64,000 nt of DNA, taken from NCBI RefSeq assembly GCF_024346955.1, contig NZ_AP024883.1, forward strand, positions 1,178,001 through 1,242,000, given 5' to 3'. Below, piece after piece: positions 44,007-52,706 of the stretch. This stretch comes from Vibrio mangrovi (lineage in GTDB: Bacteria; Pseudomonadota; Gammaproteobacteria; Enterobacterales; Vibrionaceae). The first letter of the stretch is position 1. Each line of letters opens with the position of its first letter. The notes below the pieces were generated by a model. It was not told where the DNA came from and made no database searches. It was given only the letters and a program-made list of their open reading frames with translations. A program made the position numbers and the translations under genes.

Positions 44007-44397
44007 AGTAGTCTCCAAGTAAAAGGTTATGTTGTTTCACCACGAAAGGGACCAATCTTTGGGTGGTGGACTGTATCGGGTTTGGTCCTACCGCTACTTG
44101 GATGACGGCCAGCCGAGGCTGCCCGATTCAGCCCACCATAATTCAGGCGCACTGATAGTCGCATAAAAGCAGCTCGGTGAGAACCGCAATTACATATCCA
44201 AGTATTGAAAACGGGGGACCAAACCCGTCCCGGATTTTTCCGGTGCAGGGTTAGATTAAGGCTTCCGCGTGGTTGGTACAATGGTGCCGAGGTATGGAAA
44301 AAGTATGGGGGTTTTCGAGTTAGATCTCTTTTTGGGATGTAGTGGTGAGAATAGGGGTAGTTTTTATTTAGTCCATTTGAATTTTTGTCTTTGGTTC
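44007..44397. other. Region without a confident gene between the small minus-strand gene and the right repeat arm
   Basis: About 390 bp. A minus-strand frame of 84 codons (44027-44281) is open but has no ribosome site, many Arg/Gly/Ser codons and no recognisable domain, so I do not call it. The block is GC-balanced, unlike the AT-rich island left of it, and may be a further repeat or decayed gene. Confidence 0.4.
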
Positions 44398-44732
44398 TGA
44401 GGTATGACGCACGATTGGTTTTGTGGTTTCTATTACATGAGTGTCACGTGCGCTAGTTACTCTTTCAGGGATGAAAGAGTAACCAGAAAATCTCTTTTTG
44501 TTTGGGTTGGTCACTTGTGGTCCAGAACCGGTTTTTATGAGCCGTCCCTTGCTCAGAAAAACCTAGAAATCCATCCGTGGATTTCTTCCTTAGTACGGTG
44601 ATCTTTTTGTTTTTTTCAATCAAAGAAAGTCACTAAATCCACAGGCCTCAGGGAAAATTCCAAGGACGGAATTTTTAGCTGTTCCCTAACAAAAAGGCAT
44701 GAGCAGGAGCGAATAAAAGCGACCCTGATAGC
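44398..44732 (-). repeat. Right arm of about 335-bp imperfect inverted repeat flanking the vgrG island
   Basis: This is the reverse-complement partner of 34450-34787. The outer 85 bp (44648-44732) are almost identical in inverse; the inner 250 bp match in patches. Together the arms enclose the vgrG, effector and immunity genes and the small minus-strand gene (9.6 kb between the arms). Confidence 0.75.
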
Positions 44733-44989
44733 GTGTGCTGAAGTCAAATCCAAGGCATTTTGGGATACTTTTGCTGCCGGGCAAAAGTATCTGGGGCACA
44801 GGTGAAAATGTCATTGAAATTGACTTGCTTTGAGCGCACCAAACCTCATAAATTAGCTTGAACAATCGTTCAAAAGAGAACAGAAAAGCCATCAATTTAA
44901 TTCAAAAAAATAATACTTCCCCTCCTGTCAATTGATTTCAAAAACCTTTGTGTAAAATTATGAGCCGATAAACAGACGCCGTACCTTAT

Positions 44990-45088
44990 TTATATTATTG
45001 TCGTTGAGTATCATGGATTGTTACTTCAGGGCTTGTCTCTGAAGGCAAAACCGGCACAGCTTCCTTACCGAGGCTGGCCGGTTTTTTT
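44990..45088 (+). ncRNA. Candidate small RNA or leader ending in a strong terminator
   Basis: A possible -10 box TATATT lies near 44991. Two stems follow: CTTCAGGG with CTCTGAAG (45024-45044), then AAAACCGGC with GCCGGTTTT (45047-45085) leading into a run of seven T. No gene on the plus strand lies just upstream to need this terminator, and the carboxylesterase starts 75 bp after it. A short regulatory RNA or an attenuated leader of the esterase gene both fit. Confidence 0.45.
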
Positions 45089-45162
45089 GTTTTTTATAGC
45101 TATAACAACAACATAACAGTCTGAAATGTACCTACAACCACCAATGGATGGGAATGAATTAT

Positions 45163-46842
45163 ATGAATAACTATATCGGTAAATTATCGACGTTCTTACT
45201 CTCTGCATCATTCGTAATGGGATGTTCTTCTGCCTCGGCTTACCCTGAACAGGTGAATTTAAAACAGGGCCGGTTCACCGGCGTCACCGACAGCAGCAGT
45301 GGGACAAATTACTGGCTGGGAATTCCTTATGCACAGGCGCCGGTCGGTGAACTGCGCTGGCAGGTGCCTCTGGCGCCGAAAGCGAGTCATGTCCGCTTTC
45401 AGGCTGACCAGCAGGGAAATATTTGTCCGCAGGTTTCAGCCGGTGAAGTCATCGGAGATGAAGATTGCCTGAATCTGAATATCTACCGGCCTGACTCCCG
45501 CAGACCATTGCCGGTGCTGATTTATATCCATGGCGGCAATAACCAGTCTGGCCGGGCCGATGAGTTTAATCCGCAACAACTGGCCGTTGATATTAATGCT
45601 GTTGTGGTGACAATGAACTATCGTCTGGGTGCGTTGGGATTCAACCCGATGGCGGCGCTGAAAACCAGTGATGCCGTTCAGGCTTCCGGCAACTTTACTC
45701 TGCTTGATCAGGCCCGGGCGCTGGAGTGGGTCCGGAATAATATCAGCCACTTTGGCGGACAGGCCAATAACATTACTGTTTCCGGATTTTCAGCCGGAGG
45801 CCGGGATGTAATGGCGATGCTGATTTCTCCGCTGTTCGCCGGTAAGTTTGAACATGCCATTGCATTCAGTGGTGGCATGACGACATCGCCGGTGGAAGAC
45901 AGCCAGAAAGTATTCCGGCGCGAGTTCGCCAGACTGGTAGTTGAAGACGGAATTGAGTCGACTCAGCAAGCCGCAGAAGCGTGGCTGGCACAGCCAGATC
46001 AGGCGGTGAAAGATTATCTGCAAAACCTGTCGGCGGAACGGATTGCCCGTCTGATGCCGCGAGCCGGTATTCGGATGAGTGTTTTCCCACATCTGTATCT
46101 GGACGGAACGGTTCTGCCGAGACAGGGATTCGACACGCAGCGTTATAACGAAGTACCAACCATGATGCTGACCGGACACGATGAGTTCTCTTTCTTTGCG
46201 TTAGGTGATCCTTATTTCCAACAGCAGGGCGACTGGTCAACCGATCCGGAAATGGTTAATGCATACCGGTTTGTGTTCCGTTATGGCGGTATGCTCTATC
46301 GTTCATTTAATGTTGCCGAGTCGGCTCAGAAAATGGCTCCGCATTTCCGGGCTCCGATTTATGCGGGTGAATTCCGTTATGGTTCTGACCCGACTGTCGT
46401 TGGCTCACAACTGGACAATCTGGGTTCGTTCCATGGTGTCTTTCTGCCGTTACTTGACGATAAACTGCGCCAGCCATCTTTCGGAGAAGCTTTTGATACT
46501 CCTGGAGCCAAAGCGTTGGGTACTCTGTTTAAACGTCATCTGGGAGCCTTTATCCGTACCGGTCATGCCAGCTTTACCAGCCCTGTGAGATGGAATCCTT
46601 GGAATCTGAAACGCGAAGAGCTGGGTCAGTCGATTTATATCATGGATGCAAATCACAATAGTGCGATTGCATATCGGAGTGAGCCAACCTTCACTGTAGA
46701 AAATGTTATTACAATGATCGAAAATGACCATACAATATCTGAGGATATTAAAGTACACTTGCTGCAAAATGTTTTAAACGGACGCTGGTTCAGTCAGGAA
46801 CTGGATGAGTATTTCGGGACACCTACATTATGGGAAAAGTGA
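45163..46842 (+). CDS. Exported type-B carboxylesterase, possibly a lipoprotein
   Basis: This 559-residue esterase of the carboxylesterase/cholinesterase family has an N-terminal signal with a weak lipobox (SFVMGC), so it may be a lipoprotein. Family signatures are NYWLGIPYAQAPVGELRW, EDCLNLNIYRP and YIHGGNNQSG. The nucleophile elbow is GFSAGGRD (S210); a candidate acid lies in GHDEFSFFA and the catalytic histidine in GSFHGVF. It hydrolyses short- to medium-chain esters at the cell surface or outside. The ATG at 45163 is preferred over 45148 because GGGA then sits at a good distance and the signal peptide begins properly. Confidence 0.9.
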   Translation: MNNYIGKLSTFLLSASFVMGCSSASAYPEQVNLKQGRFTGVTDSSSGTNYWLGIPYAQAPVGELRWQVPLAPKASHVRFQADQQGNICPQVSAGEVIGDEDCLNLNIYRPDSRRPLPVLIYIHGGNNQSGRADEFNPQQLAVDINAVVVTMNYRLGALGFNPMAALKTSDAVQASGNFTLLDQARALEWVRNNISHFGGQANNITVSGFSAGGRDVMAMLISPLFAGKFEHAIAFSGGMTTSPVEDSQKVFRREFARLVVEDGIESTQQAAEAWLAQPDQAVKDYLQNLSAERIARLMPRAGIRMSVFPHLYLDGTVLPRQGFDTQRYNEVPTMMLTGHDEFSFFALGDPYFQQQGDWSTDPEMVNAYRFVFRYGGMLYRSFNVAESAQKMAPHFRAPIYAGEFRYGSDPTVVGSQLDNLGSFHGVFLPLLDDKLRQPSFGEAFDTPGAKALGTLFKRHLGAFIRTGHASFTSPVRWNPWNLKREELGQSIYIMDANHNSAIAYRSEPTFTVENVITMIENDHTISEDIKVHLLQNVLNGRWFSQELDEYFGTPTLWEK

Positions 46843-46934
46843 TTTTTCGCATCTGACAGAATGAGTCCTGCACTTGACGCCGGACTTGATAAGAGATATT
46901 AAGCAGGTAGTTTTAATTCATATGCATTAAAATA

Positions 46935-47010
46935 TTGTCCGCAACCGCTGCTGGTCGATTGTCGTTCTTTGAACGTTCCCCCCAATGACATGGCAGCGTG
47001 TTGCGGACAA
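46935..47010. repeat. Long hairpin between convergent genes
   Basis: TTGTCCGCAACCGCTGC and GGCAGCGTGTTGCGGACAA pair along about 18 bp with one bulge and a loop of about 36 bases. It lies between the carboxylesterase and the converging acr3 gene. It has at best a weak T-run on the minus strand (CAATATTTT). It may be a two-way terminator or an interspersed palindrome. Confidence 0.5.
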
Positions 47011-47084
47011 ACCTTAAATCTATATTAGACTATATACTCTAAATTGGGGTGTGTCCTCTGATGATTATGGTTGTTGTTTCATAG

Positions 47085-48101
47085 TTATTCAAACCAATGC
47101 CGGGTCCGATTGGCAAAAGCGACCAGTGACAGCATCACCGGCACTTCCACCAAAACACCCACAACGGTTGCCAGCGCAGCACCGGAGTGCAGACCAAACA
47201 GAGAAATCGCCACGGCGACAGCCAGTTCAAAAAAGTTTGATGTGCCGATCATACAGGCTGGTGCAGCAACGTTGTGCGGCAGTCTCAGCCGCTTCGCCAG
47301 ATAGTAAGCAATCGCAAAAATACCGTAGGTTTGCAGCAGCAACGGAATCGCAATCAGAACAATGATCTGAGGTTTTTCCAGAATCACCTGAGCCTGAAAA
47401 CCGAACAGTAGCACGACGGTTGCCAGCAGCCCCATGATCGACCAGGGTTTGAGCCGGTTGATAAACTGATTGAGATGGGAATGATCATCTTTTCTGTCCA
47501 GATGCTGGCGGGTCAGCACACCGGCAACCAAAGGTATTACGACATACAGAACGACGGAAAGCAGCAGGGTTTCCCATGGCACTGCAATGTCTGACACGCC
47601 CAGCAGAAACGCAGCAATCGGCGCAAAGGCGAAGATCATAATAATATCGTTGACCGACACCTGAACCAGTGTGTAATTGGCATCACCTTTGGTCAGCTGA
47701 CTCCAGACGAATACCATCGCCGTACACGGCGCAACACCCAGCAGAATCATCCCGGCAATATATTCGGAAGCCGATTGCGGATCGACCCAGTCAGCAAAGA
47801 TGAGTTTGAAAAACAGCCAGCCAAGCAGCGCCATTGTAAATGGTTTGATCAGCCAGTTGATGACAACTGTCAGCAGTAAGCCTTTCGGTTTTTTACCGAC
47901 ATCTTTCAGCGATGAAAAATCAATCTGAATCATCATCGGATAGATCATCAGCCAGATCAGCGCTGCAATCACCAGATTCACATGGGCGTATTCAAATGCA
48001 GCGACCAGTGAAAACAGATCCGGTAAAAAATTACCCATAACAATACCGAGAATGATCGCCAGAGCGACCCAGACCGACAGATAACGTTCAAACAGTCCCA
48101 T
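47085..48101 (-). CDS. acr3: Arsenite efflux transporter, ACR3 family
   Basis: This 338-residue membrane protein has ten hydrophobic segments and the ACR3 signature LLGVAPCTAMVFVWSQLTKGDANYTL, whose cysteine is essential in the family, plus VNDIIMIFAFAPI. It exports arsenite across the inner membrane using the proton gradient. The start at 48101 has GGAGAAA upstream and lies one base past the arsC stop. The gene is the last of an arsR-arsC-acr3 operon controlled by ArsR. Confidence 0.95.
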   Translation of the reverse strand: MGLFERYLSVWVALAIILGIVMGNFLPDLFSLVAAFEYAHVNLVIAALIWLMIYPMMIQIDFSSLKDVGKKPKGLLLTVVINWLIKPFTMALLGWLFFKLIFADWVDPQSASEYIAGMILLGVAPCTAMVFVWSQLTKGDANYTLVQVSVNDIIMIFAFAPIAAFLLGVSDIAVPWETLLLSVVLYVVIPLVAGVLTRQHLDRKDDHSHLNQFINRLKPWSIMGLLATVVLLFGFQAQVILEKPQIIVLIAIPLLLQTYGIFAIAYYLAKRLRLPHNVAAPACMIGTSNFFELAVAVAISLFGLHSGAALATVVGVLVEVPVMLSLVAFANRTRHWFE

Positions 48102-48102
48102 A

Positions 48103-48579
48103 TTATTTTCTCCGGGCTCCGAGTTGAGCCAGTTCTGCTGCAAAGGCAGCTTTATCTGAGATATCGACATCCAGCGTGAGCAGTTTTTCTACCCGGCTCT
48201 GGATTTCCGCAATAGTTTGCCGGAATGCCTGTGCAACTTCAGTTTCGCTGCCCTGTAATTTGGAAGGATCAGCCAGTCCCCAGTGAATTTGCAGGCTCTT
48301 GCCGAAGTAGACCGGACAGGTTTCTCCGGCAGCAGAATCACAGACGGTGATGACCAGATCCGGTTCGAAGGATTCAAATTCATCCCAGGACTGACTTTGC
48401 AGTCCGTCGGTGGCAATCCCGGCTTCCTGTAAGTATCGGACTGAAAGTGGGTGAACTTCGCCGACCGGCTGGCTGCCTGCGCTGCGGGCAATCAGCTTGT
48501 CACCGCCGAGATGGTTGGTGATTGCTTCCGACAAAATACTGCGACAGCGGTTATGTGTGCAGATATAAAGAATTTTCAT
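48103..48579 (-). CDS. arsC: Arsenate reductase, low-molecular-weight phosphatase family
   Basis: This 158-residue enzyme reduces arsenate to arsenite. It has the P-loop CTHNRCRS (nucleophile C7 and R13 of the CX5R motif) and the redox pair in VCDSAAGETCP. It belongs to the phosphatase-like ArsC class rather than the glutaredoxin-type E. coli plasmid ArsC. The tail after about residue 135 is a helical extension. The gene sits between arsR and acr3 with 13 bp and 1 bp spacing, so the three are one operon. Confidence 0.93.
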   Translation of the reverse strand: MKILYICTHNRCRSILSEAITNHLGGDKLIARSAGSQPVGEVHPLSVRYLQEAGIATDGLQSQSWDEFESFEPDLVITVCDSAAGETCPVYFGKSLQIHWGLADPSKLQGSETEVAQAFRQTIAEIQSRVEKLLTLDVDISDKAAFAAELAQLGARRK

Positions 48580-48592
48580 GAAAGTTCCTTAG

Positions 48593-48934
48593 TTATGAAC
48601 CCGAACAGCCATCACTTTCACAGGAGAGTGTGTCCAGATGCCGGGATTCTTTGGCAATATAAGCGGATTGATGTTGCAGAGTCTGATGTAAAACATCCCG
48701 TGCCCATTGCGGTAATGTAGGATGAAGGCGGTAGTAGACCCATTTTCCCCGTCGCTCATCGGCCACGATATTACATTTACGCAATTCGGCCAGATGGCGT
48801 GAGATTTTCGGCTGACTCAGGTTCAGGGCACCGATTAAGTTACATACGCAGAGTTCTTCCCGCTGGGCAATTAAGAGCAGGGACTTGAGGCGAGTCTCTT
48901 CAGCGAGACATTTATAAAACTGTAATGGGTTCAT
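48593..48934 (-). CDS. arsR: ArsR-family arsenic-responsive repressor
   Basis: This 113-residue winged-helix repressor has the metalloid site ELCVCNL in the alpha-3 helix and the recognition region LNLSQPKISRHLAELR. The C-terminal cysteines (SCESDGCS) are also typical of the group. It represses the ars operon until arsenite binds. The start at 48934 is chosen because the protein then begins MNPLQFYKCLAEETRLKSL, as in homologues. A palindromic operator lies 16 bp upstream. Confidence 0.93.
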   Translation of the reverse strand: MNPLQFYKCLAEETRLKSLLLIAQREELCVCNLIGALNLSQPKISRHLAELRKCNIVADERRGKWVYYRLHPTLPQWARDVLHQTLQHQSAYIAKESRHLDTLSCESDGCSGS

Positions 48935-48949
48935 AGCTAACACATCTGA

Positions 48950-48985
48950 AATTTCATATATGTCGAAAATCATATATATGAAATT
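48950..48985. promoter_or_regulatory. Probable ArsR operator
   Basis: AATTTCATATAT and ATATATGAAATT form a perfect 12-bp inverted repeat with a 12-bp spacer just upstream of arsR. The TTCATAT core is typical of ArsR operators. The site also lies next to the divergent DUF2946-like gene. Confidence 0.75.
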
Positions 48986-49088
48986 CCGAATGTCAATAAA
49001 TTCCTGTTCATTCCCTAATGAGAAGGCAGTCACTTTTAATGCATGCTGTCAGGATGAGTATGTGTTTCTGTGGCTAAGTGATGGTAAG

Positions 49089-49529
49089 ATGCCGGACCAT
49101 CATTCATTCTCATTTGTATTCGTTATTTTGTTCAGAAGCAGTTGTGGTGATTTTATCTGTCGTTCCGGACTAAAGCCTAAGTGGATGCCGTCAATGGCAT
49201 GGCTTGGGCTGTTTGCGATGCTGATGATTTACGTCGCGCCGCTAGTGTCTCAGTCGATGATGAGTGGTGCAGGGCATCATAGCCAGATGTCTCATCACCA
49301 TTCGGCATCACCAGCTAAGCCAAACCATCAGACACTGTCGTTACACCATGAATGGTGCGGTTACTGTTCACTATTGCTGCATATTAGTGCTATCGAATTC
49401 GAATCCCTGAAACTGACGGGTTATCGCGTTGTTCTGGCATGGGTAACGACTACAATTCAGCCACTTCTGTTTCAGTCCGGCGATTACAGAACTCAGCTTC
49501 CCCGAGCCCCGCCTGTAACGCTGGTGTGA
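49089..49529 (+). CDS. DUF2946-like small membrane protein
   Basis: This protein of up to 146 residues has one N-terminal hydrophobic helix (MAWLGLFAMLMIYVAPLVSQ), a histidine-rich segment (GAGHHSQMSHHHS) and HHEWCGYCSLLLH, the Cys-x-x-Cys pattern of DUF2946. A second hydrophobic stretch follows. Such proteins are often found near copper-handling or PepSY genes. The exact start is unclear; 49089 and 49185 are both possible and neither has a strong ribosome site. The divergent ArsR operator lies just upstream, but a link to arsenic is not shown. Confidence 0.6.
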   Translation: MPDHHSFSFVFVILFRSSCGDFICRSGLKPKWMPSMAWLGLFAMLMIYVAPLVSQSMMSGAGHHSQMSHHHSASPAKPNHQTLSLHHEWCGYCSLLLHISAIEFESLKLTGYRVVLAWVTTTIQPLLFQSGDYRTQLPRAPPVTLV

Positions 49530-49678
49530 ATATTTGATTATCCATTCATAAATATAATTACCCGGATAGCAATATGTCGGGTGATAGCGTATGACCATGT
49601 TGAAATGGTTACGGAACACGATTACTAAAATTGCCGGTTAAGGTCGATGAAACCTGAATTCCGGTACAGAGAATTATA

Positions 49679-51127
49679 ATGAAAACTCAGTCTTCAAGCT
49701 CTCCGTTTACAAAAAATCAGTCTGCAAGACCTCAGCCTTCAAATGATGCTGCGACAGGTTTGCTGGCTTTTATTACCCGGCTGCATTTCTATGTGGGATT
49801 GTTTGTCGGTCCGTTTATTTTTATTGCCGCGCTCACTGGTACTTTATATGTGCTGACACCGAAAGTGGAACAGCAGTTGTACCAGCAGGAACTGACAACA
49901 CCGAGCCGGGGAACATTTCACCCGCTGGCGGAACAGATCCGGGCAGCGCGGGAAAGTCTGCCACAGGACTTACAGCTGAAAGCCGTGCGTCCTTCCGTCG
50001 GGCAAGGATACACCACGCGGGTGATGTTTATTGATCCCGATTTGTATGGCTATGAATCTCAGACCGTGTTTGTCGACCCTGTAACTTTGGATGTACGCGG
50101 CAAACTTGCCAGCTATGGCACCAGTGGGATTTTACCGCTGCGAATTAAACTCGATTATCTGCATCAGAATCTGTTACTGGGAAGCTGGGGGCGCTATTAC
50201 AGTGAACTGGCAGCTTCATGGCTGTGGATTGCAGCCGCAGGTGGTCTGGTTTTATGGTGGACGTCGCGACGTCGTTATCAACGGGCTAATCAGCGTAATG
50301 ATTTTATCAGACAGCGCCGCCGTCACGTGCAGGCCGGGCTGGTGATTGTGCTGGGAATCTTTTTTATCTCAGCAACCGGACTAACCTGGTCAAAATGGGC
50401 TGGGAGCAATATTGCCGAGTGGCGCCGGGCGATTGGCTGGGTGACGCCGTCGGTCTCAAGAGATTTGCCGGGTGTCGGTTTATCTGCTGATTCCGGTGGT
50501 GAAGATCACAGCCACGCACATGCGGCGCATCAGCCGGAACCGTTACAGACACTTTCTCCAAATCGATTGTCTGATACGCAGTTTGATGAGGTTTTACTGA
50601 CAGCCCGGAATGCAGGAATCGATGCGGCGAAGCTGGAAATTGTCCCGTCGAAATCTGCTGACAAAGCATGGCTGGTTCGTGAAATCGATCGGTCATGGCC
50701 GACTCAGGTCGATAGTGTGGCAGTCGACGCGCGGCGGATGGTGGTCACCAGCCGGGCTGATTTTGCCGATTTCCCACTGATTGCGAAGCTGATCCGCTGG
50801 GGAATCGACGCCCATATGGGCGTGTTGTTCGGTCTGCCGAATCAGTTATTGCTGGGAGCGTTTGGTCTGACGTTATGTATGATGGTCGTCTGGGGTTACC
50901 GGATGTGGTGGAAACGCCGTCCGCCAGCCGGAGCGCCGGTTCGGACACTGCTGCAAACCTGGCTGGCGATGCCATCATTTTATCGTGGTGTGACAGTTGT
51001 CGTTGCAGTTCTGCTGGGGCTCGGAATGCCGGTGATGGGAATCAGCCTGCTGTTTTTCATTGGGGTCGATACATTACGCTGGTGGCGTGCAAAGCAGATG
51101 CGACGGGCCAGTGCTGTTTCACTTTAA
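49679..51127 (+). CDS. PepSY-associated transmembrane protein
   Basis: This 482-residue inner-membrane protein has the PepSY-TM opening helix ITRLHFYVGLFVGPFIFIAALTGTLYVL (residues about 32-60). Further helices lie near 180-200, 220-245, 380-410 and 440-470. PepSY-like periplasmic parts lie between them, including a His-rich loop (DHSHAHAAHQ). Relatives are linked to siderophore-iron reduction or copper handling. The gene follows the DUF2946-like gene by 150 bp on the same strand, a pairing seen in metal-related loci. Confidence 0.85.
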   Translation: MKTQSSSSPFTKNQSARPQPSNDAATGLLAFITRLHFYVGLFVGPFIFIAALTGTLYVLTPKVEQQLYQQELTTPSRGTFHPLAEQIRAARESLPQDLQLKAVRPSVGQGYTTRVMFIDPDLYGYESQTVFVDPVTLDVRGKLASYGTSGILPLRIKLDYLHQNLLLGSWGRYYSELAASWLWIAAAGGLVLWWTSRRRYQRANQRNDFIRQRRRHVQAGLVIVLGIFFISATGLTWSKWAGSNIAEWRRAIGWVTPSVSRDLPGVGLSADSGGEDHSHAHAAHQPEPLQTLSPNRLSDTQFDEVLLTARNAGIDAAKLEIVPSKSADKAWLVREIDRSWPTQVDSVAVDARRMVVTSRADFADFPLIAKLIRWGIDAHMGVLFGLPNQLLLGAFGLTLCMMVVWGYRMWWKRRPPAGAPVRTLLQTWLAMPSFYRGVTVVVAVLLGLGMPVMGISLLFFIGVDTLRWWRAKQMRRASAVSL

Positions 51128-51285
51128 TCTTTTTTAATCGATTAAATACACGCTAATAGTTTCAGGATGAGCTCGTCTGGCGGGAGCATCCTGAGGCTGT
51201 CCGGGATACAAATACAGTTCGTGGAAATTTATTGCATATCGGTAATACTTGTTGAGAGGTCACCACACTCCGATAAGGATGATAT

Positions 51286-52680
51286 ATGGAAATGATCGCC
51301 GAAGAACTGCCGGGCCTTGATGCCCGGACACTCGCCCAGATTTTTGAACATATCGAAACCGCCACCGTGGTGGCGACTATCGAACGTAAGATTGTCTGTA
51401 TGAATGCTGCGGCCCGCAGCCTTTTCCGCTATTCAGCCGAAGAAATATATCTTCAGAGTACGGAAGTGCTCTATGCAGATAAAGCCGATTTTATCGCGCT
51501 GGGCAAACAGCGTTTTCACGCGGATGCTAACTGTACTGAGGAACCTTATGTGGTCAGTTATGTCAGTGCCGCAGGAGATGTATTTCAGGGACAGACTTCG
51601 GGCGGGCCGATTAAAAGCTCACAGGGTGACACGCTGTTCTTTGTGGCGATGATTCAGGATGAGTCAGCCCGGATTGCTGCTGAAGAAACACTGAACCGGC
51701 TTCACTCGATTACATCATCCAGACAATTAACTTTTAAAGAACGCATTCAGGCCATTTTAGAATTGGGTACGGTGCATTTCGGTCTGCCGATCGGTATCTT
51801 CAGCCAGATTTCAGGAGATCAGTATGTGATTCAGCAGGCTGTTCATCCCGATGATGCGCTGGAAGAGGGAATGAAGTTTGATCTGGGGATTACTTACTGT
51901 AGTCATGTTTATCAGGCTGATGATGTGCAGGGTTTTTCCCATGTATCAGAGAGTGCGATTGCGACGCATCCCTGTTTTGAAAATTTTGGTCTGGAAGCCT
52001 ACCTTGGCGCACCGGTTTTTGTTGACGGTGAGCGCTACGGCACACTGAACTTCTCCAGTGTCTGCCCGACGCGGGCATTTATCCGGCAGGACATTGAAAT
52101 TATCCGCCTGCTGGCTGAATGGGTCGGACATGAAGTGGCTCGTGAACATGATTTACAGGCGCTGGAAAGGGCTCACTACCAGATGGAAGAGTTGGCAAAT
52201 ACGGATAAGCTGACTGGTCTTGCCAACCGGAACTGTATTGAAAAGGCATTACAGGATCAGTTGGTGTATGCCACGAAATATCAGCGAAGTATGGTGGTGG
52301 CTGTACTTGATTTCGACCATTTCAAAACGATTAATGATCGCTTCGGGCATCAGGCCGGAGATGAAGTTCTGAGATGTTTTGGTCAACTGGTCTCAAGATT
52401 GGGCAGAAAAGGTGATTTTTATGGTCGTTGGGGTGGGGAAGAGTTTATTGCTCTTTTTCCGGATACGGATATGTCAGGCGTTTTTATTGCACTGGAACGT
52501 CTGATGGATAATGTCAGGGTGGCTGAACCGATAGATCATTATGATGGCCTGAAGCTGAGCCTGAGTATTGGTGTGACATCGCTGCGGGATGGTGATGATC
52601 CGGAATCGATTGTCCGGCGGGCTGATCGGTTACTTTATCAGGCAAAAGCGTCTGGACGGGATCAGATTCAGCACGATTGA
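51286..52680 (+). CDS. Diguanylate cyclase with PAS and GAF domains
   Basis: This 464-residue cytoplasmic protein has an N-terminal PAS domain (about 10-125), a GAF domain (about 145-290) and a C-terminal GGDEF domain (about 300-460). The active site reads GGEEF and is preceded by the inhibitory-site residues RxxD (RKGD) five residues before it. So it should make cyclic di-GMP and be product-inhibited. The GAF or PAS domain probably senses a small ligand. It has no EAL domain and no membrane helices. A GATAAGGATGATAT ribosome region precedes the ATG. Confidence 0.93.
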   Translation: MEMIAEELPGLDARTLAQIFEHIETATVVATIERKIVCMNAAARSLFRYSAEEIYLQSTEVLYADKADFIALGKQRFHADANCTEEPYVVSYVSAAGDVFQGQTSGGPIKSSQGDTLFFVAMIQDESARIAAEETLNRLHSITSSRQLTFKERIQAILELGTVHFGLPIGIFSQISGDQYVIQQAVHPDDALEEGMKFDLGITYCSHVYQADDVQGFSHVSESAIATHPCFENFGLEAYLGAPVFVDGERYGTLNFSSVCPTRAFIRQDIEIIRLLAEWVGHEVAREHDLQALERAHYQMEELANTDKLTGLANRNCIEKALQDQLVYATKYQRSMVVAVLDFDHFKTINDRFGHQAGDEVLRCFGQLVSRLGRKGDFYGRWGGEEFIALFPDTDMSGVFIALERLMDNVRVAEPIDHYDGLKLSLSIGVTSLRDGDDPESIVRRADRLLYQAKASGRDQIQHD

Positions 52681-52706
52681 GAGCTGAGGTGTTTACTCAG
52701 ACAGTG

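Noticed and set aside
44027..44281. Minus-strand open frame of 84 codons
   Set aside because: No ribosome site, skewed composition and no recognisable domain.
34193..44732. Insertion sequence as the cause of the vgrG-flanking inverted repeats
   Set aside because: No transposase gene is visible between or inside the arms, and the arms are longer and less perfect than insertion-sequence ends.
46935..47010. Integron attC site
   Set aside because: The arms form a long palindrome but lack the RYYYAAC and GTTRRRY core boxes, and no integrase or cassette array is present.
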